Assembly: GCF_016482785.1 (NCBI RefSeq) | Contig: NZ_JAEMXM010000015.1 | Span: 33,264-97,263 of the forward strand | DNA from: Paenibacillus alkalitolerans | Lineage (GTDB): Bacteria; Bacillota; Bacilli; Paenibacillales; YIM-B00363 | Length of the DNA stretch: 64,000 nucleotides | Direction of reading: 5' to 3' | Part shown: positions 17,090 to 25,844 of the stretch, piece by piece | How the letters are laid out: every line of letters starts with the position of its first letter | How positions within the stretch are numbered: position 1 is the stretch's first letter | Notes under the pieces: generated by a model | What the model saw: the letters and a program-made list of their open reading frames with translations, nothing else | The model's database searches: none | What the model was told of the DNA's origin: nothing | Translations under genes and position numbers: made by a program

Positions 17090-17581
17090 CTAGCGGATTT
17101 GACGGTTCGTCAACGACTTGGACAATTGAAACCTTCCGCGGCGGATGTAAGATTTGACGGTATTTTCAGGACAACCGAGCAGCTCGGCGATTTCGCCGTA
17201 TGTGGATTGCTCGAAGATTCTTAGGTACAGTGCCGTGCGCGTTTGCGGATGGAGCCGCCGCAGCGAGCTCCGTACAAGGAGATCGAACTCGTTGTCGATT
17301 GCCTCCTGCTCCGGTGTGGCGCCGGACGGAATCGAATGGTCGAGCGGGATTAAGACGACGCGACGCTTGCGCCGCAACCTGTCGATGAAGAGCCGGTAGC
17401 CGGTTTTAAACAGCCACGATTTCGGACATTCCGGCAAGCTGTTCTGCTGGCATAGCCGGACAAAAATATCTTGCACGAGATCGGCCGCTTCATCGCGATT
17501 ACAGGTAAGCTTCATCAAATAATTGTGCAAGAAGGCGCGATGAGCGCCGTAAAGATCGCTCACAGCGGTTTTCCTATCCAT
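17090..17581 (-). CDS. ECF-type RNA polymerase sigma factor
   Basis: 163 aa with region 2 (HNYLMKLTCNRDEAADLVQDIFVRLCQ, residues about 18-44; KSWLFKTGYRLFIDRLRRKRR near 58-78) and region 4 helix-turn-helix (LRIFEQSTYGEIAELLGCPENTVKSYIRRGRFQL, residues about 122-155). It would direct RNA polymerase to its own promoters. It is the last gene of the 17-26.5 kb unit and overlaps the preceding ATPase gene by 22 bp, indicating translational coupling. No anti-sigma gene follows; control may instead come from the upstream two-component pair or the ABC module. Confidence 0.9.
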   Translation of the reverse strand: MDRKTAVSDLYGAHRAFLHNYLMKLTCNRDEAADLVQDIFVRLCQQNSLPECPKSWLFKTGYRLFIDRLRRKRRVVLIPLDHSIPSGATPEQEAIDNEFDLLVRSSLRRLHPQTRTALYLRIFEQSTYGEIAELLGCPENTVKSYIRRGRFQLSKSLTNRQIR

Positions 17582-18513
17582 CCGGCGGATTGCACCTCCT
17601 TATCGGACTTCTCGCCGCCCGAAGCGGAAGCGCCGTCAGGAGGTCTGATTATAACGTTCCTTCCGTCGAACTCGAGGATCGCCTTGCTGCCGACATTCAT
17701 TTCCTCGAGATAAGCCTTCGGGATTTGCAGCCGTCCCGCCCGGTCGATGACGACATATTCCTGATGCCGGTTGCCGAATCGCGCGGATCCGGGCGCCTCT
17801 TCCTCTTCCGCACCTGCCGGCCCGACGCGCTCTTTACGCTTGACCCATTCGGTGCTCGTCATGCCGTCCCGAATCGCGACTACGCGATCAACCTTGTCCG
17901 CAACGGACAAATCGTGCGTGACGATGACGACGGTGACGCCCATATCGCGGTTCAGACGTCGGAAAATACCGAGAATTTGCTCCGCGGTCGCGCTGTCGAC
18001 CGAGCCGGTCGGTTCGTCGGCGAGCACGAGCGGCGGGCGGTTGGCCAGCGCAATCGCAATGGCCACCCTTTGCTGTTCGCCGCCGCTCAGTTGGGTGAGC
18101 CGGTTGCCCATCCGGTGCTCGAGGCCTACGGCCGCGAGCAATTGTTTGGCATACGCGCGGTCCGCTTTGCCCCGAACAACGAGCATAGGCAGTTCGACGT
18201 TTTCGAGTGCGGTAAGGTACGGCACCAGGTTGCGCGCGTTATTTTGCCAGATGAAGCCGACGGTTTTCCGCTTATACTCGATCAGCTGCTCATTCGTTAT
18301 CTTCAGCAAGTTCCACGGCCCGACGATCGCCTGCCCCGCGGACGGCCGGTCGAGACCGCCGAGAATGTTGAGCAGCGTCGATTTGCCGCTGCCGCTGTTG
18401 CCGATAATCGCCATCATTTCTCCGTGTTCGACCGTCAAGTTCAACCCTTGCAAGGCGACGACCTCGATGTCGTCGGTTTTGAAAATTTTCACAAGACCCT
18501 CGCAATGAATCAT
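17560..18513 (-). CDS. ABC transporter ATPase with C-terminal AbrB-like domain
   Basis: 317 aa. Residues 1-225 are a MacB/LolD-type ATPase: Walker A GNSGSGKST (38-46), signature LSGGEQQRV (142-150), Walker B PLVLADEP (161-168), switch His 200. A linker rich in Glu (236-240) leads to residues 252-291, EYVVIDRAGRLQIPKAYLEEMNVGSKAILEF, which fits the swapped-hairpin AbrB/SpoVT fold (small DNA-binding dimer). Such a fusion to an ATPase is unusual; it might dimerise the ATPase or bind DNA. Gap to the permease gene is 6 bp; the sigma gene begins inside this one. Confidence 0.85.
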   Translation of the reverse strand: MIHCEGLVKIFKTDDIEVVALQGLNLTVEHGEMMAIIGNSGSGKSTLLNILGGLDRPSAGQAIVGPWNLLKITNEQLIEYKRKTVGFIWQNNARNLVPYLTALENVELPMLVVRGKADRAYAKQLLAAVGLEHRMGNRLTQLSGGEQQRVAIAIALANRPPLVLADEPTGSVDSATAEQILGIFRRLNRDMGVTVVIVTHDLSVADKVDRVVAIRDGMTSTEWVKRKERVGPAGAEEEEAPGSARFGNRHQEYVVIDRAGRLQIPKAYLEEMNVGSKAILEFDGRNVIIRPPDGASASGGEKSDKEVQSAGWIGKPL

Positions 18514-18519
18514 TTCGTC

Positions 18520-21315
18520 TCACCGTTCCTCTCCCAGCTTGATCGCCTGGGTGATGCGCAGCCGCCTCAACTGCAGCAAAAGCAGGCATGCGCCGGCGGT
18601 GAGCATGACACCTACCGCGATATACAGCTTCAGCGCATCGTCCGCTTCAAACACGACGCGAAACGGCGGCACCTGCCGCGCTCCTCCCCCGTTTCCCTCC
18701 TGAAGAAACCGCAGGAACAGCCTGCTTGCGGCCGATCCGATCCCGATGCCGGCGGCAGCCGACAAGCCGGTCGTAAACAACTGCTCCAACAGCAGCATGC
18801 CGGCCAACTGTGCGCGGGACAGCCCCATCGCCCGCAAAATACCGAACCCGACGACCCGCTGCGACAGCGAGAAAAACCAGAAGATCAAATACCCGATCAG
18901 CGAAACGAGCAGCGAGATTAGAAATCCGAGGCTCAGAATGCCGAACACGCCGCCTTGGGACGGATGGTTCCGGCGCTCGATCAGCTCGCCACGCGCATCT
19001 TCTACTTGAGCCACCGCCGCACCGCGCTCCGCCAACGTTTCCAGCACAGGCGCGAGCTTGGCGCCGTCTTCCATATTAAGCCACACTTCATACGGAACGA
19101 TCTCCATGTTCTGGTATATGTAATCGAGATTCGCCACGATGAACGGAGCCTCGTCCGGGTATAGGCTCGGCCAGTAAGGCACGATGCCGGCGACGACGAA
19201 ATCTACCTCAGCCTTGTCGTATCCGAGGATAACGCGCAGCGGATCGCCCTCTTTCAAGCCGTGCCGTTCGGCGAACGAGCTTGACACGAGCGCGGCCTGT
19301 TCGGCAATGCCGAGCAGATCGAGGTACTTGTACGGATGGTGCGGAAATAAATCATTCCGAAACGTTGCCGTCTTGGCGAAATCGGCGTTATCGACGCCGA
19401 CAACCTGGCCGCTTCCTGCCGATCTGCCGCTAATCTCGATGCTGCCTGCCGTCTTCAGCACGCGGGCGGCAGCCTCTACCCCTTCAAGATTCCGGTACGC
19501 CTCGAAGGAGGGCTCTGTATAATACACTTTATTTTCGTCGTTTTCGTCTTGGACGCCCTCCCACGCCTCTTTCAGCACGACGTCGCTGCCGTATTGGTAC
19601 TGAATCCGGTCCGCGGCGTTCAAGTCGATCGTGCGGGCGGCGGACGAGGCGTAAACGCCGAGACCGATCGTAAGAATGAGCAAAATCATGAGCGGATAAA
19701 ATGACCCCGCCGAACGCGACAGCTGCGTCAATGTGAGATACGCCGCGACCGGCATCCGCTGTTTGGCCACGGCGTTCCAAGCGCGAAGCAGCAGCGGGAA
19801 TAACCGCAAACAAATTAATCCAGCCGCGAAGATGAACAGCGCCGGCACAATGAACAATGCCGGTTGGAGCTGCGCATCGCCGCTTCCGCCGCCGCCGGCG
19901 GCGGCGATTTGGCCGGTGCTCATCAGGTACCACCCGGCGCCGGCCAGCCCGAGCAGCGACACGTCGAGGTAAAGCCGCTGCCAAAGCGGCGGCCGGTTGA
20001 CGCGCGCCTTCTTCTGCGTATGCTGCACGATCGACGCTCCGGCGTAGTTCGAAATCGGCGCCAAGGTGGCGGCAACCGCAAGCGCGGTGGCGGCAAAGCC
20101 GAACAGCCATACGGCGTTTGTCCAACCGACGGGAATCGACTTGCGTCCGACGAAGGCAAAGAAGCCGCTGGAGGAGCCGATCGCCTTGGCCATGAACCAT
20201 GCCAAGGCCAGACCGAAAGCGAAGGCAACCGCCGCCAGCAGCGCGGACTCGACGGCGTACAGCGCGGCGATTTGCCGCGGCGTCGCGCCGCGGCTTTGCA
20301 GTACGGCGATGTCGCCCCGTTGGCGCGAAAGAGATTGCTGCGCGGTTATGGCGATGAAATACGTGACCATTGCCAACACCGGCGCGGCAAGGGAGAACAG
20401 CATCGCCTGCAGCAGCATGCTCTGCCGTTCAAAGCCGATAATCATGTCAAGGAACGTCAAGTTGACTTTCGTATGTTCTAGCAGCCGGTGCAGGTTGATG
20501 TCGAGCCGCTGCAGCTCGCCGATTAACCGCGGCAAGTCGCCGATGCGGATGTCGCCAAGATCGAACGCGTAGAACCAACCCGCCGAATCAAGCGACAGAC
20601 CGTTCCGCTCAAGCAGCTCATCAGTCATCGTCTTTCGGCTGATCATAAACGACTCCGCCAGCTTCTCTTTCCCGTCGACCGCCCAGCTCATCTCCGTCTC
20701 GTCTTTCAGCTTGTAACTACCTGAGATGCGTACCGTCAACCGCTTCGTATCCCCGTCCACGTTCTTCGCATCGTAATAGAACGCGTCGCCGACGCTCCAG
20801 CCGAAACGGATCATCGTCTCATGCAGCACAATGGCTTCGACGGTTGAACCGGACTGCGCTCCGTCTTGCGGCATCTTTCCCTCTACGAGATCGATGCGCT
20901 CCGGAAATCCGCTTTGGGACGCCAGCTCCATGCGCACCAAGCGGTTGGCGCCGCCCGCGCCCGCTTGAGCGGAGCGCACGGTGGAAGGGTGCAGGCTCAT
21001 CCGGTAAGAAGCCGCCTGCACCGGGAAGCCGATGCGGCCGGGAAGCTCATCGCGAATCCAGCCGTCAACCTCCGTCAGCCCGTCCAAATCCGTCTCTTCG
21101 CCGCCTGGCGATTGATACTTCATATACAGAGACGCCGCAGGCAGCCCTTTCGTCTGTTCCCGGAGCGAATCGGCCACAAGCCGCTTCAGCGTGCCGTCGG
21201 CATACATCGGAATGCTCATCGCGAAAGCCGCAGCCACTGTTAGACCGAGCAGCGTGCTGATATTGAACCATCGGTTCTGCCACAATTTCTTGAGGAGAAA
21301 CACCGCGATTTGCAT
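18520..21315 (-). CDS. Large FtsX-type ABC transporter permease
   Basis: 931 aa. One N-terminal membrane segment (FNISTLLGLTVAAAFAMSIPMY), a large external domain, then a three-helix FtsX bundle near residues 300-420 (AMLFSLAAPVLAMVTYFIAITAQQSLSRQRGDIAVLQSRGATPRQIAAL), two more helices, a second external domain and a final FtsX bundle (LISLLVSLIGYLIFWFFSLSQRVVGFGILRAMGLSRAQLAGMLL). The duplicated FtsX layout is that of type VII (MacB/LolCDE-like) mechanotransmission permeases, which move lipoproteins, peptides or toxins rather than import solutes. It shares TAATG with the adaptor gene upstream. Confidence 0.88.
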   Translation of the reverse strand: MQIAVFLLKKLWQNRWFNISTLLGLTVAAAFAMSIPMYADGTLKRLVADSLREQTKGLPAASLYMKYQSPGGEETDLDGLTEVDGWIRDELPGRIGFPVQAASYRMSLHPSTVRSAQAGAGGANRLVRMELASQSGFPERIDLVEGKMPQDGAQSGSTVEAIVLHETMIRFGWSVGDAFYYDAKNVDGDTKRLTVRISGSYKLKDETEMSWAVDGKEKLAESFMISRKTMTDELLERNGLSLDSAGWFYAFDLGDIRIGDLPRLIGELQRLDINLHRLLEHTKVNLTFLDMIIGFERQSMLLQAMLFSLAAPVLAMVTYFIAITAQQSLSRQRGDIAVLQSRGATPRQIAALYAVESALLAAVAFAFGLALAWFMAKAIGSSSGFFAFVGRKSIPVGWTNAVWLFGFAATALAVAATLAPISNYAGASIVQHTQKKARVNRPPLWQRLYLDVSLLGLAGAGWYLMSTGQIAAAGGGGSGDAQLQPALFIVPALFIFAAGLICLRLFPLLLRAWNAVAKQRMPVAAYLTLTQLSRSAGSFYPLMILLILTIGLGVYASSAARTIDLNAADRIQYQYGSDVVLKEAWEGVQDENDENKVYYTEPSFEAYRNLEGVEAAARVLKTAGSIEISGRSAGSGQVVGVDNADFAKTATFRNDLFPHHPYKYLDLLGIAEQAALVSSSFAERHGLKEGDPLRVILGYDKAEVDFVVAGIVPYWPSLYPDEAPFIVANLDYIYQNMEIVPYEVWLNMEDGAKLAPVLETLAERGAAVAQVEDARGELIERRNHPSQGGVFGILSLGFLISLLVSLIGYLIFWFFSLSQRVVGFGILRAMGLSRAQLAGMLLLEQLFTTGLSAAAGIGIGSAASRLFLRFLQEGNGGGARQVPPFRVVFEADDALKLYIAVGVMLTAGACLLLLQLRRLRITQAIKLGEER

Positions 21316-22376
21316 TATTTCCCCACAACCTTCTGGCCTTCCTCAAGCCCTTTAATGATTTCCACATCCGTCGCGGTCTGTACCCCGATCTCTACATCCA
21401 TCTCTCCCTTGGTGCCGTCGGGATGCGACACGAGCACATAGCTGCGGCTGTTTTGCGTACGAAGCGCCGAGACGGGGATCGACAATACGTTCTCCCGGCT
21501 CTCGACGATGACGGAAGCGGATAGCGGAGTGCCGTGGCTGACGCCTTCCGGCAGCGGCACGTCGATCAGCAAGTAGGAGTCAAGCGAATCGTCCTCGCCG
21601 CCGGAAGCCGAATCGCTCACCGGCAGTCTTCTTACCGTACCGGAGCCGTCGCCCGCCGTATTGATACTGACCGTTGCCGCCATGCCCGGGGCAATGTCTG
21701 CCAAATCTCCCGCATTGAATTTCACGGCCGCGACGAGGTCGTTCATATCGGCGATTCGTCCCACTTTCTCATATGCCTTCGCCACATCGCCCTTCTCCGC
21801 GGAGAAGCTTACGATCGTTCCGTCGTACGGCGCGGTCAGCTTCGATCGCCGCAACCGCTCGCGCAAATCGGCAAGTTCTTCTTCCAGCAATGCGTAGTCG
21901 AGCTGCAGTTTCCTTAACGTGACGGAGTCCGCCTCAGCCGAATTCCGCATCGACTCCTTCAAGTCGAGACCGGCTTTCTCCAATTCGATTTCTTTCCTGC
22001 GAATTTGTCTCTCCGTATCTCCGTTGTCGAGCTCCGCCAACACTTGCCCTTTCTTCACTTCGTCCCCGGCTTTTACGTAAACGGCAACGATTCGGCGGTT
22101 GTCTTCGGTGAAAAACAAATTTTCCTCCCGCTCCGACATCAGCTTCCCAGACCCGGTCACTTTCACTTCCAGCGTGCCGCGCTTCACCGGGTACTCCGGT
22201 TTTTGCGATATTTTCGGCGTTCGGATCTCCGGGAGGTTCTCCAACTCTTCTTCCTGGGGCAGCAAGGAGCAGCCTGCCAACGAAAACAGGCACACCGCCG
22301 CAATCAGCGCCCGGGCTGCGAGTCTTCTTCTTCTATTCCTCCGTGATCCGGCCGTCGGCCATTCGGTAAACAACAT
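21315..22376 (-). CDS. HlyD/MacA-like efflux adaptor lipoprotein
   Basis: 353 aa. After an Arg-rich start, ALIAAVCLFSLAGC is a lipoprotein signal with Cys near residue 36. Then comes a membrane-fusion-protein layout: beta strand YPVKRGTLEVKVTGSGKL, lipoyl-like VAVYVKAGDEVKKGQVLAELDNGD, an alpha-hairpin of about 80 residues, LTAPYDGTIVSFSAEKGD, and C-terminal barrels. It would link permease and surface. The gene starts 44 bp inside the preceding ATPase gene and ends in the TAATG start of the permease, so the three are coupled. The exact start is uncertain. Confidence 0.87.
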   Translation of the reverse strand: MLFTEWPTAGSRRNRRRRLAARALIAAVCLFSLAGCSLLPQEEELENLPEIRTPKISQKPEYPVKRGTLEVKVTGSGKLMSEREENLFFTEDNRRIVAVYVKAGDEVKKGQVLAELDNGDTERQIRRKEIELEKAGLDLKESMRNSAEADSVTLRKLQLDYALLEEELADLRERLRRSKLTAPYDGTIVSFSAEKGDVAKAYEKVGRIADMNDLVAAVKFNAGDLADIAPGMAATVSINTAGDGSGTVRRLPVSDSASGGEDDSLDSYLLIDVPLPEGVSHGTPLSASVIVESRENVLSIPVSALRTQNSRSYVLVSHPDGTKGEMDVEIGVQTATDVEIIKGLEEGQKVVGK

Positions 22377-23031
22377 CCGCCGCCTCCCATAGCGTAGAAT
22401 CGTGCGTCGTCATGCATATCGCGATCCGCTCGGACTCGATGATGTCGCGGAACACGGCAACGATGCGCGCAGCCATCACCGAATCGAGCTCCGCCGTCGG
22501 TTCGTCCGCCAACAGGAGGAGCGGCCGGTGAGCGATCGCTTTGGCGATCGCCACCCGCTGCTGCTCTCCCCCGGACAATTCAAACGGCCGGTGGTGCGCC
22601 CGTCTCGTCAAGCCTACAAGATCAAGGCAGCGTGACGTCCGTTCTTTCCATTCGGTTCGCGGAACACCCGCCATGCGCAAAGACAATTCCACGTTCTCCC
22701 AAGCGGTGAGCAGAGGCAGCAGCGCGAACGATTGGAATATAAACCCGATCTCCTTGCGCCTCACGATGGTCAGCTGCTTGTCGTTCCACGCGTGCAGAGG
22801 GCGCCCCCGGAAACTCACTTCGCCGGAGGACGGCTTGTCAAGACCTCCCAACAAATTGAGCAGCGTCGTCTTTCCCGACCCGGACCGCCCCCGCAGCATC
22901 GTCAGCATCCCGGAGCGGATCGACAGATCGATCCCCTTCAGCACCTCGATCCGGCGGTTTCCGGACGAGAAGCTTTTGCGCACGTCAAGCACCTGCAGCA
23001 GCGTGTCCTCCGCGTACCCGTGCGCTATCAC
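22333..23031 (-). CDS. ABC transporter ATPase (MacB/LolD type)
   Basis: 232 aa: Walker A RGRSGSGKTT (residues about 48-57), Q-loop FIFQSFALLP, signature LSGGEQQRV, Walker B LLLLADEPTAELD, His in TTHDS. It is the simple, unfused ATPase of the exporter and differs from the AbrB-tailed one, so the unit carries two ATPases for one permease with two FtsX bundles. Starts with GTG overlapping the stop of the binding-protein gene (GTGA). Possible energy source for MacAB-like export. Confidence 0.92.
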   Translation of the reverse strand: MIAHGYAEDTLLQVLDVRKSFSSGNRRIEVLKGIDLSIRSGMLTMLRGRSGSGKTTLLNLLGGLDKPSSGEVSFRGRPLHAWNDKQLTIVRRKEIGFIFQSFALLPLLTAWENVELSLRMAGVPRTEWKERTSRCLDLVGLTRRAHHRPFELSGGEQQRVAIAKAIAHRPLLLLADEPTAELDSVMAARIVAVFRDIIESERIAICMTTHDSTLWEAADVVYRMADGRITEE

Positions 23032-24479
23032 TCTTGATCGGTCTCCGCTTTCGCTTTCGTAAGCAAATCCTGTCCTTGCGACTGGATCGCTGCAAGCGCT
23101 TCGTCAACCGTCTGCGTCCCGTCGACCGCCTTCTTGATTTGCTCGGACGCCATCTGCGCGAACGATTCGGCAAACCCTTCCGGCAGCGTCTGCAGCAGGC
23201 TTTGCACATTCGCATTGAGCGCATAGAACGCGTCGATATTTTTGCCGTCCGCTTCCGGTTTATAAGCGGTTCTTGACGACAGCACCGGAGACGATTTGGC
23301 GTTCGTCTTCGCCAGCTGTTCGCCCGCCGCGTATTTCAAAAACTCCCACGCCGCAGGCAAATTCTCGGAAGCCGCATTGATGGAAAATATATCGGTCAAG
23401 CTGATGGTTCCGGTCACGTCGGGCTGTGACGGATCGACCGGCACGGTCACGACGTCCCATTCGAAATCCTTGAAGGGATTCGCAGGTCCGCCTTCCTTGC
23501 CGCCTTCTTGTTTGACGCTTAGCCCAAATTCGGACTTCTCGCCTCTTCCCATCATGTTCATCAGCATCGGATCGTCGATCGCCATCGCCGCCTGTCCGGT
23601 CATAAAGCTCACCATATCCGGACCGATCCGGACTGCCATCCTGCCTCCGAAGCTGCGCATCATGCCCATTCCGCCGTCCGCAGCCGAAGGCATCGATATG
23701 CCGCCCGATTTATATCCGTCGATCACCGACCGGAAAATCTCCTTCCACTCCGGCGTATCGATCGATACCTTGCCTGAATCCGCATCGGCGTAAAGCAGCC
23801 CCTTCGCTTCGCCGATCATACGGATGAGTTCGAACGGATCGGTCGTCTGGAACAGGCCGAGGAGTGCGTCGTCGCCGTCTTTCTTTACGGGAAAACGCGA
23901 CGCGAGCTGCAGCACTTCCTCCCAGCTCATGCCGTCCGTCGGATACGGAACGCCGTGAGCGTCGAACAAATTTTTGTTGTAGTAGAGCGCCATACTGGAG
24001 AAACTCGGGCTCAACCCGTACAATTTGCCTCCGCCGTGAGCTTTCAGCAGCTCGATGACGGAAGAATGGAAGCCGTCGATGTCGAACTCGTCTTGCTTGA
24101 CGGCCGCTTCCAGATCGTATAATTGTCCCTTCTTCGCGAGCGCCGAATACTGCTCTTCCGTCAAATAAATGACATCAGGTTTCTGCTCCTCGACCAACTT
24201 CTCCATTTCTGCGACCGGGTCGTCCGACTCAAACACGGAATCGATCGGCACGACCTCCAGCTCCACATTGGGAAACATCGCCTGAAAAGCGTTGCCGTAT
24301 TGCATAAGAAACGGCTGCTCGTCAAAATAAGCGACTTTCAGCGACCCGGAATCCTCCCGGTCCAAACCGGAGACGGCATTGTCCGCCGTTCCCCCTGGCG
24401 CCGCGCATGCCGACAACGCAGCCGTCAGCAGCAGAGACAAAATCATCGAACCCGCTTTCTTCTTACGTCCTCTTTTCAC
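23028..24479 (-). CDS. Orphan extracellular solute-binding lipoprotein (family 1)
   Basis: About 483 aa. Lipobox LLTAALSAC gives a surface lipoprotein. The fold signals are those of carbohydrate-type binding proteins: VELEVVPIDS, KPDVIYLTEEQYSALAKKGQLYDLE, GKLYGLSPSFSSMALYYNKNLFDAHGVPYPTDGMSWEEV, and near the C-terminus FSINAASENLPAAWEFLKYAAGEQ. No import permeases accompany it; instead it overlaps an exporter ATPase gene, so it may be a sensor or a substrate-delivery part. Start taken as the GTG at 24479 (GAAGGG 8 nt upstream); ATG 24485 is possible. Confidence 0.87.
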   Translation of the reverse strand: MKRGRKKKAGSMILSLLLTAALSACAAPGGTADNAVSGLDREDSGSLKVAYFDEQPFLMQYGNAFQAMFPNVELEVVPIDSVFESDDPVAEMEKLVEEQKPDVIYLTEEQYSALAKKGQLYDLEAAVKQDEFDIDGFHSSVIELLKAHGGGKLYGLSPSFSSMALYYNKNLFDAHGVPYPTDGMSWEEVLQLASRFPVKKDGDDALLGLFQTTDPFELIRMIGEAKGLLYADADSGKVSIDTPEWKEIFRSVIDGYKSGGISMPSAADGGMGMMRSFGGRMAVRIGPDMVSFMTGQAAMAIDDPMLMNMMGRGEKSEFGLSVKQEGGKEGGPANPFKDFEWDVVTVPVDPSQPDVTGTISLTDIFSINAASENLPAAWEFLKYAAGEQLAKTNAKSSPVLSSRTAYKPEADGKNIDAFYALNANVQSLLQTLPEGFAESFAQMASEQIKKAVDGTQTVDEALAAIQSQGQDLLTKAKAETDQE

Positions 24480-24575
24480 ATCCATCACCCTTCTCTAAGA
24501 ATCGATTCGCTGTCCATTATGCCGCCTAATTCTTAGAAATCGCTTAGAGAAGAAGACTCGCGTTCTCTCTGCCGC

Positions 24576-25844
24576 CTAACCGTTCCCAGCCGGCAACATG
24601 ACTATCATGCGCGTGCCGGCGCCCGGCTTGCTTTCCGCGCGAATTTTGCCTTTGTGACGCTCAACGATCCATTTGGCGATGGCAAGGCCGAGCCCCGCTC
24701 CGCCTTCCTTGCGCGTTCGCGCCTTGTCGCTTCGGTAGAAGCGGTCGAATATGCGGGGCAAATCGTCCGGATCGATGCCGATGCCGGAGTCTTCCACTTC
24801 CAATTGCACGGAGTGGGCCAGCTTGCGGGCAACGACACGGACCAGACCGCCGTGGGGCGTATATTTGATCGCATTGTCGATTAGAATCGTAAGCAGCTGA
24901 TGGATGCGTTCTTCATCCGCGCGCATCTCCACCTGCGAGTCGATTTCCGTATGGAGGATAATATTTTTGACCTCCGCCAGCATCCGCATCTTGTTCGCGC
25001 ATTCTTGAACGACAATATCGAACCGGACCGGCTTCATCTCCAGCTCGATCCGGTCCGAATCCGACCGCGCAAGCGTCAGCATGCCGTTAACCAGCTTGCT
25101 CATCCGCCTCGCCTCCGACAATACGGTCGAAATATGCTTGCTGTCCTGTTCGATCGTGTGGTCCGGATGGCGCAGCATCAGCTCCGAATGCGCTTGAATG
25201 ACGGAAAGCGGCGTTCTCAGCTCATGCGACGCGTCGGACATGAACTGCTGCTGTTGTTCCCACGATTGTCGGATCGGAATAAGCGCTCTTTCGGCCAAAT
25301 AGTGTCCGGCGACGCCCGCAATGATCAAACCGAATCCGCCGCCGAACAGAAGTATGTACAGCAAATTTCGCAGCATCCCGATTTCCGCGGAAACGTTGGC
25401 GAACAGCTGCATCGCTTCGGGAGCATACCGTTGCGTATTTCCGACGATAATGACGACGTTCGGTCTCTTTAACAGCAGGACGCGAAAATGCTGATCGCCG
25501 ATTTGCACCGTTTGCGGAGCATCCCCGAAGTTCGACGGACGCAGCAGCCGCAGCTGTTCCTGAGTGAATTCCTGGGTCCCCGGCGTAGGAAACGGCTCGC
25601 CGGTTTCTTTCCAGAATAATTGTAATATCGGCCGATCCGACTGGTTCAGGCGCAAAACCGACACCTTCTGTGCTGGCGCGATCAAATTGTCGCCGTTATT
25701 CGCCGTCCACATCAACGAATTGTCGACTTGGGCAAAAAGCATCTGTTCCATGAATAAATAAACCGATACGTTGAGCGATATCAAAATAACGGACAACACG
25801 GCGGCATTGCGGACGGTGAGCTGAACTCGGGTCCGGGTGAACAT
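24576..25844 (-). CDS. Sensor histidine kinase (OmpR-partner class)
   Basis: 422 aa from the ATG that overlaps the regulator's stop (TAATG). Two membrane spans (NAAVLSVILISLNVSVYLFM near 14-33; NLLYILLFGGGFGLIIAGVAGHYLAE near 165-190) bracket an external domain of about 130 residues. Then the phospho-His in FMSDASHELRTPLSVIQAHSELML, N box LLTILIDNAIKYTPHGG, G1 DSGIGIDP, and GGAGLGLAIAKWIVERHKG. It should phosphorylate the adjacent regulator. An 88-96 bp gap separates it from the binding-protein gene, small enough for one transcript. Confidence 0.93.
   Translation of the reverse strand: MFTRTRVQLTVRNAAVLSVILISLNVSVYLFMEQMLFAQVDNSLMWTANNGDNLIAPAQKVSVLRLNQSDRPILQLFWKETGEPFPTPGTQEFTQEQLRLLRPSNFGDAPQTVQIGDQHFRVLLLKRPNVVIIVGNTQRYAPEAMQLFANVSAEIGMLRNLLYILLFGGGFGLIIAGVAGHYLAERALIPIRQSWEQQQQFMSDASHELRTPLSVIQAHSELMLRHPDHTIEQDSKHISTVLSEARRMSKLVNGMLTLARSDSDRIELEMKPVRFDIVVQECANKMRMLAEVKNIILHTEIDSQVEMRADEERIHQLLTILIDNAIKYTPHGGLVRVVARKLAHSVQLEVEDSGIGIDPDDLPRIFDRFYRSDKARTRKEGGAGLGLAIAKWIVERHKGKIRAESKPGAGTRMIVMLPAGNG

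Noticed and set aside
17070..17221. AGGAGGAAAAATAG followed by ATG at 17087 on the plus strand
   Set aside because: The 45-codon frame is antisense to the sigma-factor gene and reads like a shadow. The strong ribosome site is odd but nothing else supports it.
17590..18921. 443-codon plus-strand frame
   Set aside because: Antisense to the AbrB-tailed ATPase and permease genes.
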